DNA from: Chryseobacterium gleum | Lineage (GTDB): Bacteria > Bacteroidota > Bacteroidia > Flavobacteriales > Weeksellaceae | Assembly (NCBI RefSeq): GCF_900636535.1 | Contig: NZ_LR134289.1 | Span: 372,001 to 436,000 of the forward strand | DNA: 64,000 bases | Reading direction: 5' to 3' | Shown here: piece by piece, positions 33,367-43,866 of the stretch | Numbering within the stretch: the first letter of the stretch is position 1 | Layout of the letters: each line of letters opens with the position of its first letter | The notes under the pieces: generated by a model | Told to the model about the DNA's origin: nothing | Seen by the model: only the letters and a program-made list of their open reading frames with translations | The model's database searches: none | Program-made: the position numbers and the translations under genes

Positions 33367-34542
33367 ATGGAAAAAAAGAACGGTATTCTTGTTTTTATCT
33401 TTTCAATCTACGTATGCTTCATGTCATACTACCTGTATACCAACCACTATTACAATACTGATATGGAAGCCTATATGGGGCTAATTTATAAAACGGAATA
33501 TCCTGATATGAAAATTGAAGATATTCATAAGAAGGTATACCATGAATTGAGGGAAAAGAATCCTGATTTTGCCGGACTTGGACCTGTAAATCCTATAGCG
33601 GAAGAAGTAGCAGAAGGGGAAAGCACCTATTATAAAATTATTTCACAAAATCCTAAGGCCTACGAAGAAGAGCTGCAACTTTTTGTGGTGAAGCCTTTCT
33701 ATAACTTTATCGGCTGGTCATTCTTTAAACTTGGTTTGAGTGCTTCTGCCTCGATCTCTTTAATTTCGGCTATTTCTTATGCATGTATTCTTATTCTGAT
33801 TTTCAGTTTTTTAATAAGGATTTTGAAAAATTATCCGCTTGCTTTTATCCTCACTATTTTAATTTCGATGTTCAAACCTTTGCCGGAATCTGCCCGGCAC
33901 GTTTCTGCGGATTCTTTATCATGCCTTCTTCTTCTTCTCAGCTTCTATATTTTTTTAATGAGGAAGAATATTTTCTGGGCAGGTATAGTAGGCATGCTAT
34001 GTGTGCTTACAAGACCTGAATATTTTATTTTGTATTCATTCCTGTATGTCTTTGTTTATTTATATAGAAACAGGTTTCAGATTAAAACAGCGCCGTTATT
34101 GATATCATACGGATATTTGTTTCTTTCTTTCTGTTTAATACAAGCTTTTAATCAGGTGTCGTGGTCTACGCTTTTTATGAATCAGTTTACGAAAGTTCAG
34201 ATTTATCCCGTTTCACAGCCTGATCCGTTCTCCTTTTCAGATTATATTCATTTTATTAAAAGTAATATAATGCTGGAATTCAATTCTTCCTATTTTCCAA
34301 TCTTACTGATTTTTATAGTGGTCATTCTGACCAATCATTTTTCTTTCCGCAATAAAAAAAATCAGGCTCAGGTCTTGTTTTTTGCTGTTATTTATGGAAC
34401 TGTTATGTTGAGATTTCTGATTTTTCCGGCTCTGGTAAACAGGATGATGGTTGGCTTTTATCTTATCATTATTCTCTCTTTGATCTATATACAAATTTCT
34501 AAAGTGGATATCTTTAAAAACTCTTTAGAAGACGGAAAATAA
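33367..34542 (+). CDS. Polytopic membrane protein of unknown function
   Basis: 391 residues with about 10 transmembrane helices. The first helix is followed by a long exposed loop (residues 32-105, with TNHYYNTDMEAYMG and KIEDIHKKVYHEL), and a further C-terminal set of helices. The short NTDMEAYMG after helix 1 is reminiscent of GT39/PMT-like or ArnT-type membrane glycosyltransferases, in which an acidic motif sits in the first external loop, but the match is weak. No assigned family. Confidence 0.6.
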   Translation: MEKKNGILVFIFSIYVCFMSYYLYTNHYYNTDMEAYMGLIYKTEYPDMKIEDIHKKVYHELREKNPDFAGLGPVNPIAEEVAEGESTYYKIISQNPKAYEEELQLFVVKPFYNFIGWSFFKLGLSASASISLISAISYACILILIFSFLIRILKNYPLAFILTILISMFKPLPESARHVSADSLSCLLLLLSFYIFLMRKNIFWAGIVGMLCVLTRPEYFILYSFLYVFVYLYRNRFQIKTAPLLISYGYLFLSFCLIQAFNQVSWSTLFMNQFTKVQIYPVSQPDPFSFSDYIHFIKSNIMLEFNSSYFPILLIFIVVILTNHFSFRNKKNQAQVLFFAVIYGTVMLRFLIFPALVNRMMVGFYLIIILSLIYIQISKVDIFKNSLEDGK

Positions 34543-34546
34543 TTAG

Positions 34547-34554
34547 TAATTTTG
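34547..34554 (+). promoter_or_regulatory. Promoter box TAATTTTG of the 34567 gene
   Basis: An exact TAnnTTTG match 12 bases before the ATG at 34567. It rules out the upstream TTG at 34552, which is part of the box. Confidence 0.65.
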
Positions 34555-34566
34555 CAGTCTAAAATT

Positions 34567-35079
34567 ATGACGAGTCTCTCAGGATATTTACCATATGCAT
34601 TTGCATTGATTATTGCGATTCCTTTTCTGGTTTTGCTCAGACAATTTGTACACTCATACATTACTCTTAAGAACCAGGAAATCAAATTACTTACCGTGAA
34701 ATCAAATTCAGAGAACAAAGCACATTCCTATGAAAGAATGACACTGTTTCTGGACAGGATTAAGCCTTCAAACCTTATTCATAGATTTGACAGAGGGCTG
34801 GCCGTTCATGAGTTTATTTTCCTTACAGAAAAAGCGATCAATGAAGAGTTTGAATATAACTCATCCCAGCAGTTATACATTACAAAAAATTCATGGCAGA
34901 ATATTGTAGACTCAAAAAATGCAATTATAGAACTACTTCATAAAACCTATGACGGGCTGAAGGGAGAGGTTCAGCTGGATGAATTCAAAACGGTTTTCAT
35001 CATGAATTATATGGAAGGCAACGATTATATTGCCGAAACAATAGAAGATTTAAGAAAAGAAATTTTAATAATAACTTAA
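34567..35079 (+). CDS. Conserved flavobacterial membrane-anchored protein
   Basis: 170 residues from the ATG at 34567. A single membrane helix (YAFALIIAIPFLVLLRQFV) precedes a helical cytoplasmic part with SYERMTLFLDRIKPSNLIHRF, then FLTEKAINEEFEYNSSQQLYIT and NSWQNIVDSKNAI. From memory this arrangement is conserved in Flavobacteriia next to inorganic pyrophosphatase genes, but the function is unknown. The pyrophosphatase gene starts 17 bases after its stop. Confidence 0.72.
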   Translation: MTSLSGYLPYAFALIIAIPFLVLLRQFVHSYITLKNQEIKLLTVKSNSENKAHSYERMTLFLDRIKPSNLIHRFDRGLAVHEFIFLTEKAINEEFEYNSSQQLYITKNSWQNIVDSKNAIIELLHKTYDGLKGEVQLDEFKTVFIMNYMEGNDYIAETIEDLRKEILIIT

Positions 35080-35096
35080 AAAATAACAGATAAATA

Positions 35097-35708
35097 ATGA
35101 TTCCAAATTTTAAAGCACATCCATGGCACGGAATTTCTGCAGGAGAAGATGCGCCAAATGTTGTAAACGTATTTGTGGAAATTGTTCCTTCAGATACTAT
35201 TAAATATGAAGTAGATAAAGAAACAGGATATTTAAAGGTAGACAGGCCGCAGAAATTTTCTAACATTATCCCTGCTTTGTATGGGTTTGTTCCAAGAACA
35301 TACTGTGATAAAGAAGTAATGAGACTTGCTGTAGAATCAGGAGCTGATGATGTTACAATGGGAGATCATGATCCGCTTGATATTTGTGTTTTAAGTTCTC
35401 ACAACATCCACGCCGGAGGTCTTTTGATGGAAGCTATTCCAATTGGTGGTTTTAAAATGATCGACGGAGGTGAAGCGGATGATAAAATTGTTGCAGTAAT
35501 GATCAATGATCACGCTTTCGGGCATTTCAGAGATATTTCTGAATTACCTGAAGCAGAAGTGAAGAGATTAATGCACTATTTCCTTACGTACAAAAACTTA
35601 CCGGATGAGCCTGCAAAATGCAGAATCCAGGAAGTTTACGGTGCAGAACATGCGAGAAAAGTGATTAAAGCTTCTCAAATAGATTATGCAGATAAATTCG
35701 GAGGATAA
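35097..35708 (+). CDS. ppa: Inorganic pyrophosphatase, soluble family I
   Basis: 203 residues. The family I signature DHDPLDICVLS contains the metal-binding Asp cluster (canonical DxDPxD), and further catalytic regions are NVFVEIVPSD, IPALYGFVPRTYCDKE and KIVAVMINDHAFGHF. Hydrolyses cytosolic PPi to phosphate to pull biosynthesis forward. A membrane ion-pumping pyrophosphatase is encoded only 2 kb away (37647), so this chromosome segment keeps two PPi-consuming enzymes close together. Ends at a strong terminator. Confidence 0.95.
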   Translation: MIPNFKAHPWHGISAGEDAPNVVNVFVEIVPSDTIKYEVDKETGYLKVDRPQKFSNIIPALYGFVPRTYCDKEVMRLAVESGADDVTMGDHDPLDICVLSSHNIHAGGLLMEAIPIGGFKMIDGGEADDKIVAVMINDHAFGHFRDISELPEAEVKRLMHYFLTYKNLPDEPAKCRIQEVYGAEHARKVIKASQIDYADKFGG

Positions 35709-35730
35709 AATTCTTTCCAAAAGCATACAA

Positions 35731-35759
35731 AAAGCAGATGAATTTTCATCTGCTTTTTC
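35731..35759. terminator. Bidirectional terminator, ppa / amidohydrolase
   Basis: AAAGCAGATGAA (35731-35742) pairs with TTCATCTGCTTT (35745-35756), with T runs on both exits. Confidence 0.87.
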
Positions 35760-35780
35760 TTTATGTATACTCTTGATGTA

Positions 35781-37511
35781 TCAATAAATTGAGACTCTTT
35801 TGTACACGGAGTTTCCTTCTTTTATAGTTTCAAGAACTTTGATCTTTCTAAGATTTTCAGGATTTATCGTTAAAGGATTCTGATCCAGAATAACAAAGTC
35901 CGCTATTTTACCTGCTTTAATAGATCCTTTTCTATTTTCTTCCTGCAACTGATAAGCTCCGTTAATGGTAATCGCTTTTAGAGCTTCAATGGGAGAGATT
36001 CTTTCATTCGGTCCTAAAATCATTCCTGAGCGCGTTTTTCTATTCACTGCTGCGTATACTGCCGTTATCAGATCTGGTGGAGTAACCGGAGCATCATGAT
36101 GAATCGTAAACGTAATGCCTGCTTTTAATGCAGAGTTGGCCGGACTTATAAAAGCTGCTCTTTCGGGACCAAAAACACTTGAGTAATGCCAATCTCCCCA
36201 TAAATAAGCATGAGTAGAAAAGTAAGAAGGAATTACCCCTAATTCTTTTATCTTTTGAATATGATCAGGACGGCTGTTTTGTACATGAATTAATGTTGCG
36301 CGCAATTCCGGCTGGTAAATATTTTCATCTTTTAACCTTTTGATAACGCGTATAGCCTGATCAATTGCTGCATCTCCGTTTACATGAAGCTGCGCAGTGA
36401 TATGATTTTGGAAAAGTGTTTTCAGATCGTTATATAACGTTTCATCCGTAAAAATGGGAAATCCTTTATAGTCTTTAGACTGACCTTCCGGCGGAACTAA
36501 ATAAGGCTGTGTCAACCAGGCTGTTTTTCCCTGAGGAGAACCATCATTAGAAAATTTGAAGCCAGCCAGTTTCAAACGATTTTCATACTTCATATACTTT
36601 GGCTTGAAATTGTTGAAATCTTTTTTGAAATATTCATAATCAGGAAAGTAAACAATATCGGCTTTAAAAAGATGTTGAGAAGCTGCCTTTTCTAACAAAA
36701 CTACACTTTCTCCCATAGTTCTTCCATCACAAATAGTCGTTTGCCCATAGCTGAGCCATTCATCCTGGGCTTTCATCAGGTTTTCCATGGCATGAGCCTG
36801 GGTATCTTTGCCTTTACTCATTTTTTCCGTTAAGGTCAGCAACGCTGTGAAACTGGCATTCTCTTCCAACTTTCCATTCAGTTTTCCTGTTGCTTTATCT
36901 CTTCCGATGTGTCCTCCTTCAGGATCTTTTGATGATTCTGTTATTCCCAGAAGTTGCAGCATTGCACTGTTTGCTACACTGGCATGACCTGAGGCGTGAA
37001 TGACAATGATAGGATTGGTTTTGCTGATGACATCCAGTTCTGTTCTTGTAGGATGACGGTGTTCCGCCATTATTGCATCATCATAACCATTTCCGATAAT
37101 TGGCTGTTGAACTGAGATTTTATTGTCTTTGATGTAGTTTTTAAACGTAATCTGTAAATCTTTAATAGAATTTACAGTGCCATAAGGTTCGGGGGACAGA
37201 TCTACAGCGTCCATAATCCCGGCTCTTGATGTAAGATGTCCATGAACATCTATAAAACCAGGAAGAAGAGTCTTTCCATTTAAGTTAATCAATTTAGTGG
37301 CTGATCCTGAAAAACGCTCTGCATCTGATTTTGTTCCTGCAAAAAGTATTTTTCCGTCTTTAACGGCTACTGCTTCAACCTGGGGAGAAGAATCCTCCAT
37401 TGTTATAATAGGTCCTCCGAAATATAGTATTTCAGCTTTTTCCTGTGGCATCTTATGATGACAGCTGCTTATGCCTGCAGATAGGATAAGGGTGTATAGT
37501 ATCTTTCTCAT
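35781..37511 (-). CDS. YtcJ-like amidohydrolase, lipoprotein
   Basis: 576 residues with a lipobox near the N-terminus (LILSAGISSC). The amidohydrolase (Amidohydro_3) barrel shows GFIDVHGHL (metal HxH), then a bridging region, VNGDAAIDQAI, and a later TFTIHHDAPVTPPDLITAVYAAVNR typical of N-substituted formamide deformylase/YtcJ proteins. The substrate is unknown. Single gene, convergent with ppa. Confidence 0.88.
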   Translation of the reverse strand: MRKILYTLILSAGISSCHHKMPQEKAEILYFGGPIITMEDSSPQVEAVAVKDGKILFAGTKSDAERFSGSATKLINLNGKTLLPGFIDVHGHLTSRAGIMDAVDLSPEPYGTVNSIKDLQITFKNYIKDNKISVQQPIIGNGYDDAIMAEHRHPTRTELDVISKTNPIIVIHASGHASVANSAMLQLLGITESSKDPEGGHIGRDKATGKLNGKLEENASFTALLTLTEKMSKGKDTQAHAMENLMKAQDEWLSYGQTTICDGRTMGESVVLLEKAASQHLFKADIVYFPDYEYFKKDFNNFKPKYMKYENRLKLAGFKFSNDGSPQGKTAWLTQPYLVPPEGQSKDYKGFPIFTDETLYNDLKTLFQNHITAQLHVNGDAAIDQAIRVIKRLKDENIYQPELRATLIHVQNSRPDHIQKIKELGVIPSYFSTHAYLWGDWHYSSVFGPERAAFISPANSALKAGITFTIHHDAPVTPPDLITAVYAAVNRKTRSGMILGPNERISPIEALKAITINGAYQLQEENRKGSIKAGKIADFVILDQNPLTINPENLRKIKVLETIKEGNSVYKRVSIY

Positions 37512-37646
37512 AAATAATTAATTCAAATCATAGTGAGAAACAAATTTACAAAATAATAGATTATTATTAATGAATTTTATGGTGTGTTTATAATTTCATT
37601 ATATTTATAAGACTAATCTCAATTTTTTAATATAAAATAATAAACT

Positions 37647-40376
37647 ATGGATCTATTTGTGTTAGTGCCAATTTTTGGTGTCATAGCTTTGCTTTATACA
37701 TTTCTTCAGAGCAACTGGGTCAATAAACAGAATGCCGGAAATGAAAAAATGAAAACAATCAGCGGGCATATTGCAGACGGTGCAATGGCTTTTCTAAAGG
37801 CTGAATACAAAATCTTAACGTACTTTGTTGTAGTGGTTGCTATTTTACTGGCAGTGATGGGGTCTAGTAATGCCAATTCACATTGGAGTATAGGAATCGC
37901 TTTTGTGGTGGGGGCTATATTCTCTGCCTGTGCAGGATTCATCGGAATGAAAATCGCTACTAAAGCTAATGTCAGAACGGCAGAAGCGGCAAGAACTTCA
38001 CTGTCTAAAGCTCTTAAAGTATCCTTTACCGGAGGTTCAGTAATGGGAATGGGGGTTGCCGGACTAGCTGTTTTAGGTTTGGGAGCCTTATTTCTGATTA
38101 TTAAACAGATTTTTGCGCCGGATGCTACAGTAGATTCTCATGAAATGGAAAGAACCATTGAAATTCTCACCGGATTTTCTCTTGGTGCAGAATCCATAGC
38201 GCTTTTTGCAAGAGTAGGAGGTGGTATTTATACAAAAGCAGCAGACGTAGGTGCCGACCTTGTGGGAAAAGTTGAAGCCGGAATCCCGGAAGATGATCCC
38301 CGAAATCCCGCAACCATTGCAGATAACGTAGGAGATAATGTGGGAGATGTAGCAGGAATGGGAGCTGACCTTTTCGGATCTTATGTGGCAACGGTTTTAG
38401 CTACCATGGTATTGGGTAGAGAAACCGTTTCTGATGATGCTTTCGGAGGTTTTGCCCCGATTCTTTTACCGATGCTTATTGCAGGAACAGGAATTATATT
38501 TTCAATGGTCGGAACTTTATTTGTAAAAGTAAATGATAATGAAGGTTCATCCACTTCAAGTGTTCAGAATGCGCTTAACCTTGGAAACTGGGGAAGTATT
38601 GTGATTACTGCTATTGCTTCTTACTTTCTGGTAACATATATCCTTCCTGAAAAAATGGTTCTCAGAGGCCATGAATTTACCAAAATGGGAGTGTTCGGGG
38701 CCATAATGGTCGGACTGGTTGTAGGAACTTTAATGAGTATTATTACAGAATATTATACAGCAATGGGTAAAAGACCGGTTTCCAGCATTGTGAGACAGTC
38801 TTCTACAGGACATGCAACCAATATCATCGGAGGGCTATCCGTTGGGATGGAATCTACCTTGCTTCCGATTATTGTATTGGCAGGAGGTATCTATGGTTCT
38901 TATCTCTGTGCGGGACTTTATGGAGTAGCTATTGCAGCAGCCGGAATGATGGCTACTACAGCCATGCAACTTGCCATCGATGCGTTTGGTCCTATTGCCG
39001 ATAATGCGGGAGGTATTGCTGAGATGAGTGAGCTGCCGAAAGAAGTAAGAGAGAAAACAGATATTCTGGATGCTGTAGGAAATACAACGGCTGCTACCGG
39101 AAAAGGATTTGCTATTGCTTCAGCTGCTTTGACTGCTTTAGCCTTATTTGCGGCATTTGTAGGAATCGCAGGAATTGACGGTATTGATATTTACAGAGCA
39201 GACGTTCTGGCGGGACTATTTGTTGGCGGAATGATTCCTTTTATTTTCTCATCATTGGCAATCACAGCAGTTGGACAGGCAGCTATGGCAATGGTAGAAG
39301 AAGTAAGGAGACAGTTTCGTGAAATTCCGGGAATTCTGGAAGGAAAAGCACAACCTGAATATGAAAAATGTGTTGCTATTTCTACAGATGCATCCATCAG
39401 AAAAATGATACTTCCCGGTGCGATAGCCATTATTTCTCCCTTACTGATCGGATTTATTTTCGGGCCTGAGGTTTTGGGAGGATTCCTGGCGGGGGCCACT
39501 GTTTGCGGAGTTTTGATGGGAATGTTCCAGAATAATGCCGGAGGTGCCTGGGATAACGCCAAAAAATCATTTGAAAAGGGAGTGGACATCAACGGACAAA
39601 CCTATTACAAAGGTTCAGAGCCTCATAAAGCTTCCGTAACCGGAGATACGGTAGGAGATCCGTTTAAAGATACGTCAGGCCCTTCTATGAATATCCTGAT
39701 CAAATTAATGTCAATCGTTTCTTTGGTTATTGCGCCTACTTTGGCTGTGCTGCATAAAGATAAAATTGAAGCGAACAGAAAAGCAAAGATTGAAAGTCTT
39801 ACCGGAGTAACCGGCACTGCTACTGTCGTTACAGATACTAAAGCAGTACAGGTGATTCCCAGTCAGGTTCAGGGACATCTTAATGAAAACGGGGACTTTG
39901 TGTATGAAACGGGAAATATTCAGAAAATAAAACTGGAGGGTGGAAAAACAATTGCTATCGGAGACGGAAGCCAGCTTTATCAGCTGTATAATGTGGTTAA
40001 GCAAAAAGATAAATCTGCCCTGGATCCTAATAAGTGGTACACGATAGAAAACCTTTATTTTGAAACAGGTTCAAGCGATTTAAAACCAGGCTATGAACTT
40101 CAGTTAAACACGCTGGCTGAAATTTTAAATGCTTACCCCAACCTTAAAATAAAATTAGGAGGTTATACAGATAACAGTGGGAATGAAGAAAGTAATCTTA
40201 GCCTGTCTAACCTGAGAGCACAAACAGCGAAGCTTAAATTACTTGAGCTAGGGGTTTCAGCAGACAGAATAGAAGCAGAAGGCTACGGATCTCAGCATCC
40301 TGTATGTGAAGCTAATGATACAGATGAGTGTAAAGCAAAAAACAGAAGAATTGATGTAAGGGTTCTGGCTCTTTAA
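37647..40376 (+). CDS. hppA: Membrane ion-pumping pyrophosphatase fused to a periplasmic OmpA domain
   Basis: 909 residues. Residues 1-705 are a complete K+-dependent membrane PPase with about 16 helices: catalytic core [43 protein letters not shown] (residues about 200-245, read in parts) and [10 protein letters not shown], whose Ala after GNTT indicates K+ dependence. After a 90-residue linker, residues about 800-909 form an OmpA domain: [34 protein letters not shown] and NRRIDVRVL, with the Asp and Arg that hold diaminopimelate in OmpA-type domains. The frame is continuous. Ion (Na+ or H+) not decided. Confidence 0.93.
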   Translation: MDLFVLVPIFGVIALLYTFLQSNWVNKQNAGNEKMKTISGHIADGAMAFLKAEYKILTYFVVVVAILLAVMGSSNANSHWSIGIAFVVGAIFSACAGFIGMKIATKANVRTAEAARTSLSKALKVSFTGGSVMGMGVAGLAVLGLGALFLIIKQIFAPDATVDSHEMERTIEILTGFSLGAESIALFARVGGGIYTKAADVGADLVGKVEAGIPEDDPRNPATIADNVGDNVGDVAGMGADLFGSYVATVLATMVLGRETVSDDAFGGFAPILLPMLIAGTGIIFSMVGTLFVKVNDNEGSSTSSVQNALNLGNWGSIVITAIASYFLVTYILPEKMVLRGHEFTKMGVFGAIMVGLVVGTLMSIITEYYTAMGKRPVSSIVRQSSTGHATNIIGGLSVGMESTLLPIIVLAGGIYGSYLCAGLYGVAIAAAGMMATTAMQLAIDAFGPIADNAGGIAEMSELPKEVREKTDILDAVGNTTAATGKGFAIASAALTALALFAAFVGIAGIDGIDIYRADVLAGLFVGGMIPFIFSSLAITAVGQAAMAMVEEVRRQFREIPGILEGKAQPEYEKCVAISTDASIRKMILPGAIAIISPLLIGFIFGPEVLGGFLAGATVCGVLMGMFQNNAGGAWDNAKKSFEKGVDINGQTYYKGSEPHKASVTGDTVGDPFKDTSGPSMNILIKLMSIVSLVIAPTLAVLHKDKIEANRKAKIESLTGVTGTATVVTDTKAVQVIPSQVQGHLNENGDFVYETGNIQKIKLEGGKTIAIGDGSQLYQLYNVVKQKDKSALDPNKWYTIENLYFETGSSDLKPGYELQLNTLAEILNAYPNLKIKLGGYTDNSGNEESNLSLSNLRAQTAKLKLLELGVSADRIEAEGYGSQHPVCEANDTDECKAKNRRIDVRVLAL

Positions 40377-40397
40377 AATCAATATTAAAATAATAGG

Positions 40398-40427
40398 AAA
40401 GCATCGCTTTGGCGGTGCTTTTTTTAT
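40398..40427 (+). terminator. Terminator of the hppA gene
   Basis: AAAGCATCGC (40398-40407) pairs with GCGGTGCTTT (40412-40421), one G-T pair, followed by T7. Confidence 0.82.
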
Positions 40428-40534
40428 TATATTTTTTTGTCATTTAGATCAAAAGACAACAGCAAAAATAAAATATCCATCATCATCTGTGCAAATCTGT
40501 GTGATCTGCAGGAAAAAACAAATATGTGAAATGA

Positions 40535-41674
40535 TTAAAGGTTCTTTCTCAAATATTCCAGTGCCTTAATAATCAGTTCATCTTTTTTAGCAAAACTGAA
40601 CCTGACATAATCCGAATTCTGTCTCGAATTATAAAAAGCCGAAAGTGGGAGACACGAAACCTTTTTCTCAATCGTCAGCCACTTTGAAAACTCTACATCG
40701 GTCATGTTTTTAGAAATATTTCTGAAATTAACAACCTGAAAAACACTTCCTTCCGCTTGTTGTTCGATCTGAAAAGGGGTTTCTTTAATCATTTCATTAA
40801 AAATATCTCTTTTCTTCTGCATGAGCTTTTTATTGATATCCGGATTAAATACATCAAGATATTTTGCGATCGCAAATTGAGCCGGAGCATTGGCGCCGTA
40901 GGAAATATATTGTTGATGGCATCGAAATTTCTTTGTTAAAGCTTCAGAAGTGAGCATATAGCTTACTTTCCACCCGGAAGTATGAAACATTTTGCCAAAA
41001 GAAAAAATACAGAAGGTCTTTTCCCTGAGCCCCGGATGAATGAAAGAACTGTAGTGTTCCGTTTCATCGTAGCAGTAAGTATCATATATTTCTTCGGAAA
41101 TCAAATAGATATTCTGGTCTTTAATCAGTTCATATAACTGATGCCAGTCTTCCTTTGTCCATATTTTTCCGGTTGGATTCTGGGGAGAATTGACAATGAT
41201 TGCTTTTGTTTTTTCAGTAATACAGTTTTTAAACAAGTCCCAGTTGATGGTAAAGTCTTCTTGAAGATCATAATAAACAGGAATTCCCCCATTCATGACA
41301 ACAGCAGGTCCATAGGTATAATAAGACGGCTGAATAATGATCACTTCATCATTCTGATTAATAACAGATTTGAGGGAGGTATATAAAGCAAAGGTTGCAC
41401 ATGGTACAACAGTAACTTCATTGGTTGTAATAGAAATTTTATGGAGTCTTTTTGCGTTGAAACGGATAATACTTTCAATCAGGAGAGGGTTTCCTGCGAG
41501 AGGTTCATAATGATGGGTCTGCTCGTCTGCAGCTTCTTTTAAAAATACCCTTAGGCGTTCATCAATATCAAAATCGGGAAGTCCCAGAGAAAGATCAAAG
41601 CTTCCGTGTCTGGCTGCCAGTTCAGACATTTCCGTAAAAAAGGAGTAATGTGTAAATCCGTAAATTTTATCCAC
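40535..41674 (-). CDS. PLP-dependent aminotransferase, methionine aminotransferase type
   Basis: 379 residues, fold-type I class I/II. PLP-related motifs are NSPQNPTGKIW, SEEIYDTYCYD (Asp and Tyr), and SFGKMFHTSGWKVSY with the Schiff-base Lys. The early LSLGLPDFDIDERLRVFLKEA and HYEPLAGNP match YbdL/methionine-glutamine transaminases, used in methionine salvage in Bacteroidota. Expected cytoplasmic dimer. It faces the hppA terminator convergently. Confidence 0.9.
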   Translation of the reverse strand: MDKIYGFTHYSFFTEMSELAARHGSFDLSLGLPDFDIDERLRVFLKEAADEQTHHYEPLAGNPLLIESIIRFNAKRLHKISITTNEVTVVPCATFALYTSLKSVINQNDEVIIIQPSYYTYGPAVVMNGGIPVYYDLQEDFTINWDLFKNCITEKTKAIIVNSPQNPTGKIWTKEDWHQLYELIKDQNIYLISEEIYDTYCYDETEHYSSFIHPGLREKTFCIFSFGKMFHTSGWKVSYMLTSEALTKKFRCHQQYISYGANAPAQFAIAKYLDVFNPDINKKLMQKKRDIFNEMIKETPFQIEQQAEGSVFQVVNFRNISKNMTDVEFSKWLTIEKKVSCLPLSAFYNSRQNSDYVRFSFAKKDELIIKALEYLRKNL

Positions 41675-41834
41675 CTATTTTGTATTTAAATCAAATATAA
41701 TAAAATTTTAATATCGAATTATTTTTTAAGCTGATTTATTATTAAATCCATAATAAATTGTTTATTCTTTTGTCATATTTATTAATCATATTATGGTTGG
41801 ATAAAAATTGTTATTTTTAAGAAATTTATTCTTT

Positions 41835-42875
41835 ATGAAAAAAATACTTATTCCGTTATTTGCAATGGCGATGATGACCAGTTGCGGAACGGCAAAAATA
41901 TCTGACGGAAACGCTTCACATCCCGTTTCAACAAAACATAATAAAGCATTTAACAATGCCTATAAAGAAATTAATGCAGCGGATTTAAAGAAAAACCTGT
42001 ATGTGATTGCAGCAGATGATATGGAAGGACGTGACACCGGAAGCAAAGGGCAGAAAAAAGCGGGTGAGTATATCGTTAACTATTATAAAAGCTTGGGAAT
42101 TTCAGCGCCTAAAGCACTACATTCTTACTATCAGAAAGTTCCGGCTGAATTCATGAAAAAAAGAGGAGGAGGAAACCTTCCTGATTCCGAAAATATTCTT
42201 GCCTTTATCGAAGGAAGTGAAAAACCTGAGGAAATTGTGGTGGTCTCTGCCCACTATGATCACGTAGGGACCAAAAACGGAGTAGTATACAACGGGGCAG
42301 ACGATGACGGAAGCGGAACTGTAGCTGTAATGGAAATTGCCAAAGCATTCCAGCAGGCTAAAAAAGCAGGAAAAGGGCCTAAAAGATCTGTTTTGTTCCT
42401 ACATGTTACCGGAGAAGAGCATGGGTTGTTTGGCTCAGAGTTTTATTCAGAAAATCCTGTTTTTCCATTAGCCAATACTGTTGCAGATCTTAATATAGAT
42501 ATGATAGGACGTGATGATCCTGCCAACAGGGGAAAACAGTATGTGTACGTAATTGGTTCTGACATGTTAAGTTCTCAGCTTAAAGTAATTAATGAAGCTG
42601 CAAATAAAAGAACGAACAACTTGGAACTGAATTACAAATATGATGATTTAAATGACCCTGAGCAGTTGTATTACCGTTCAGACCACTATAATTTTGCCAA
42701 GCATAATATTCCTGTAGCATTTTTCTTTGATGGTATTCATGAAGACTATCATAAGCCAACAGATGATCCTGAAAAGATTGATTATCAGTTGCTGGAGAAA
42801 AGAACCCAACTTATTTTCACCACTGCATGGGACATTGCCAACAGGGAAGAAAGACTGGTAGTTGACAGAAAATAA
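41835..42875 (+). CDS. M28-family Zn aminopeptidase-like lipoprotein
   Basis: 346 residues from the ATG at 41835 (MKKILIPLFAMAMMTSC, lipobox MTSC); an in-frame ATG at 41808 lies upstream and is less likely. The M28 core has metal ligands in VVVSAHYDHVG, NGADDDGSGT, LHVTGEEHGLFGS, DLNIDMIGRDD and a late FFDGIHEDYHKPTDDPEK. Lipidation would place it on a membrane in the envelope, where it would release amino acids from peptides, consistent with the S9 peptidase elsewhere in this window. Confidence 0.9.
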   Translation: MKKILIPLFAMAMMTSCGTAKISDGNASHPVSTKHNKAFNNAYKEINAADLKKNLYVIAADDMEGRDTGSKGQKKAGEYIVNYYKSLGISAPKALHSYYQKVPAEFMKKRGGGNLPDSENILAFIEGSEKPEEIVVVSAHYDHVGTKNGVVYNGADDDGSGTVAVMEIAKAFQQAKKAGKGPKRSVLFLHVTGEEHGLFGSEFYSENPVFPLANTVADLNIDMIGRDDPANRGKQYVYVIGSDMLSSQLKVINEAANKRTNNLELNYKYDDLNDPEQLYYRSDHYNFAKHNIPVAFFFDGIHEDYHKPTDDPEKIDYQLLEKRTQLIFTTAWDIANREERLVVDRK

Positions 42876-42948
42876 TCAGGAAGTTTAATCCTTGCTTAAG
42901 GTTTAAAGCTTTGGTAAGGATTAAAAACAGACTCAAAAAATCAGGGAT

Positions 42949-43323
42949 ATGAAACCAACAGTTAAATCCATCAGACCTTTTATTGGTGCAAAGGACTTTA
43001 AGATCAGCAGAGACTTTTACAGGGATCTGGGATTTGAAGAAATTGTTCTGGAGCCAAAACTCTCCCTGTTTATAAGGGAAGAAATAGGCTTTTATCTTCA
43101 GGATTATTATACAAAAGACTGGGTTGACAATACTATGGTTTTTATGGAAGTTGACAACACCGATGAGTTTTGGAAAGAACTTTTGTCTTTGAGACTTACA
43201 GAAAAATATAAAAATGTGAAGCTTACTCCCGTAAGAACAATGGATTGGGGGAAAGAATGTTTTGTACATGATCCGTCGGGAATTTTGTGGCATTTCGGTG
43301 AGTTTTTTAAGAAAGAAATATGA
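42949..43323 (+). CDS. VOC/glyoxalase-superfamily protein
   Basis: 124 residues with paired beta-alpha-beta-beta-beta modules (IRPFIGAKDFKISRDFYRDLGFEEI at the start and TPVRTMDWGKECFVHDPSGILWHFGEF at the end). Metal-ligand spacing of true glyoxalase I is not clear, so it may be a bleomycin-resistance-like or unassigned VOC member. The stop overlaps the endonuclease V start by four bases (ATGA), so the pair is co-translated. Confidence 0.8.
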   Translation: MKPTVKSIRPFIGAKDFKISRDFYRDLGFEEIVLEPKLSLFIREEIGFYLQDYYTKDWVDNTMVFMEVDNTDEFWKELLSLRLTEKYKNVKLTPVRTMDWGKECFVHDPSGILWHFGEFFKKEI

Positions 43324-43820
43324 TTTACGCATTTGATACCTACTATTATGAAGATTATGCCAATACCGTATGTATTGCATTTGAAGACTGGACATCTGAA
43401 AAAGAAGTGGAAACCTTTATAGAACAAACACCTGTAAGTTCGGAATATGAAAGTGGAGCCTTTTACAAGAGAGAATTACCCTGCATTTTGAGTCTGCTGA
43501 CAAAAATTGCATTAAGGCCAGGAGATATTATCATTGTTGACGGATATGTTACTTTGGATAATGACGGGAAAATAGGACTGGGAGGACATCTTTACGAAGC
43601 ATTGGAAATCAAATGTCCTATCGTTGGAGTGGCAAAAAATGAATTCACAACTCCGGATTCTCAACGCAGAAGCGTATTCCGTGGAGAAAGCAAAACTCCG
43701 CTTTTTGTTACTGCCAGGGGAATTGATGTGGATGAAGCTAAACTGATGCTGGAAAAGATGCATGGCAATTACAGAATACCAACACTGCTGAAAAAACTGG
43801 ACCAGCTGAGCAGAGCATAA
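43320..43820 (+). CDS. Endonuclease V-family protein, short form
   Basis: 166 residues, shorter than the usual 220 of Nfi. The RNase H-like core shows AFDTYYY (first acidic position), IIVDGYVTLDNDGKIGLGGHLYEAL and PIVGVAKNEF, where the Nfi equivalents are VDGxGxxHPRxxGxAxHLG and TIGVAKS. The His of the canonical motif is replaced by the N/D region here. It would nick DNA near deaminated bases or act on inosine in RNA, but specificity is unsure. Coupled to the VOC gene. Confidence 0.72.
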   Translation: MIYAFDTYYYEDYANTVCIAFEDWTSEKEVETFIEQTPVSSEYESGAFYKRELPCILSLLTKIALRPGDIIIVDGYVTLDNDGKIGLGGHLYEALEIKCPIVGVAKNEFTTPDSQRRSVFRGESKTPLFVTARGIDVDEAKLMLEKMHGNYRIPTLLKKLDQLSRA

Positions 43821-43866
43821 GAAGTTTAAAATCTTACCCTTACAAGTAAGATTTTTCTGTATTTTT

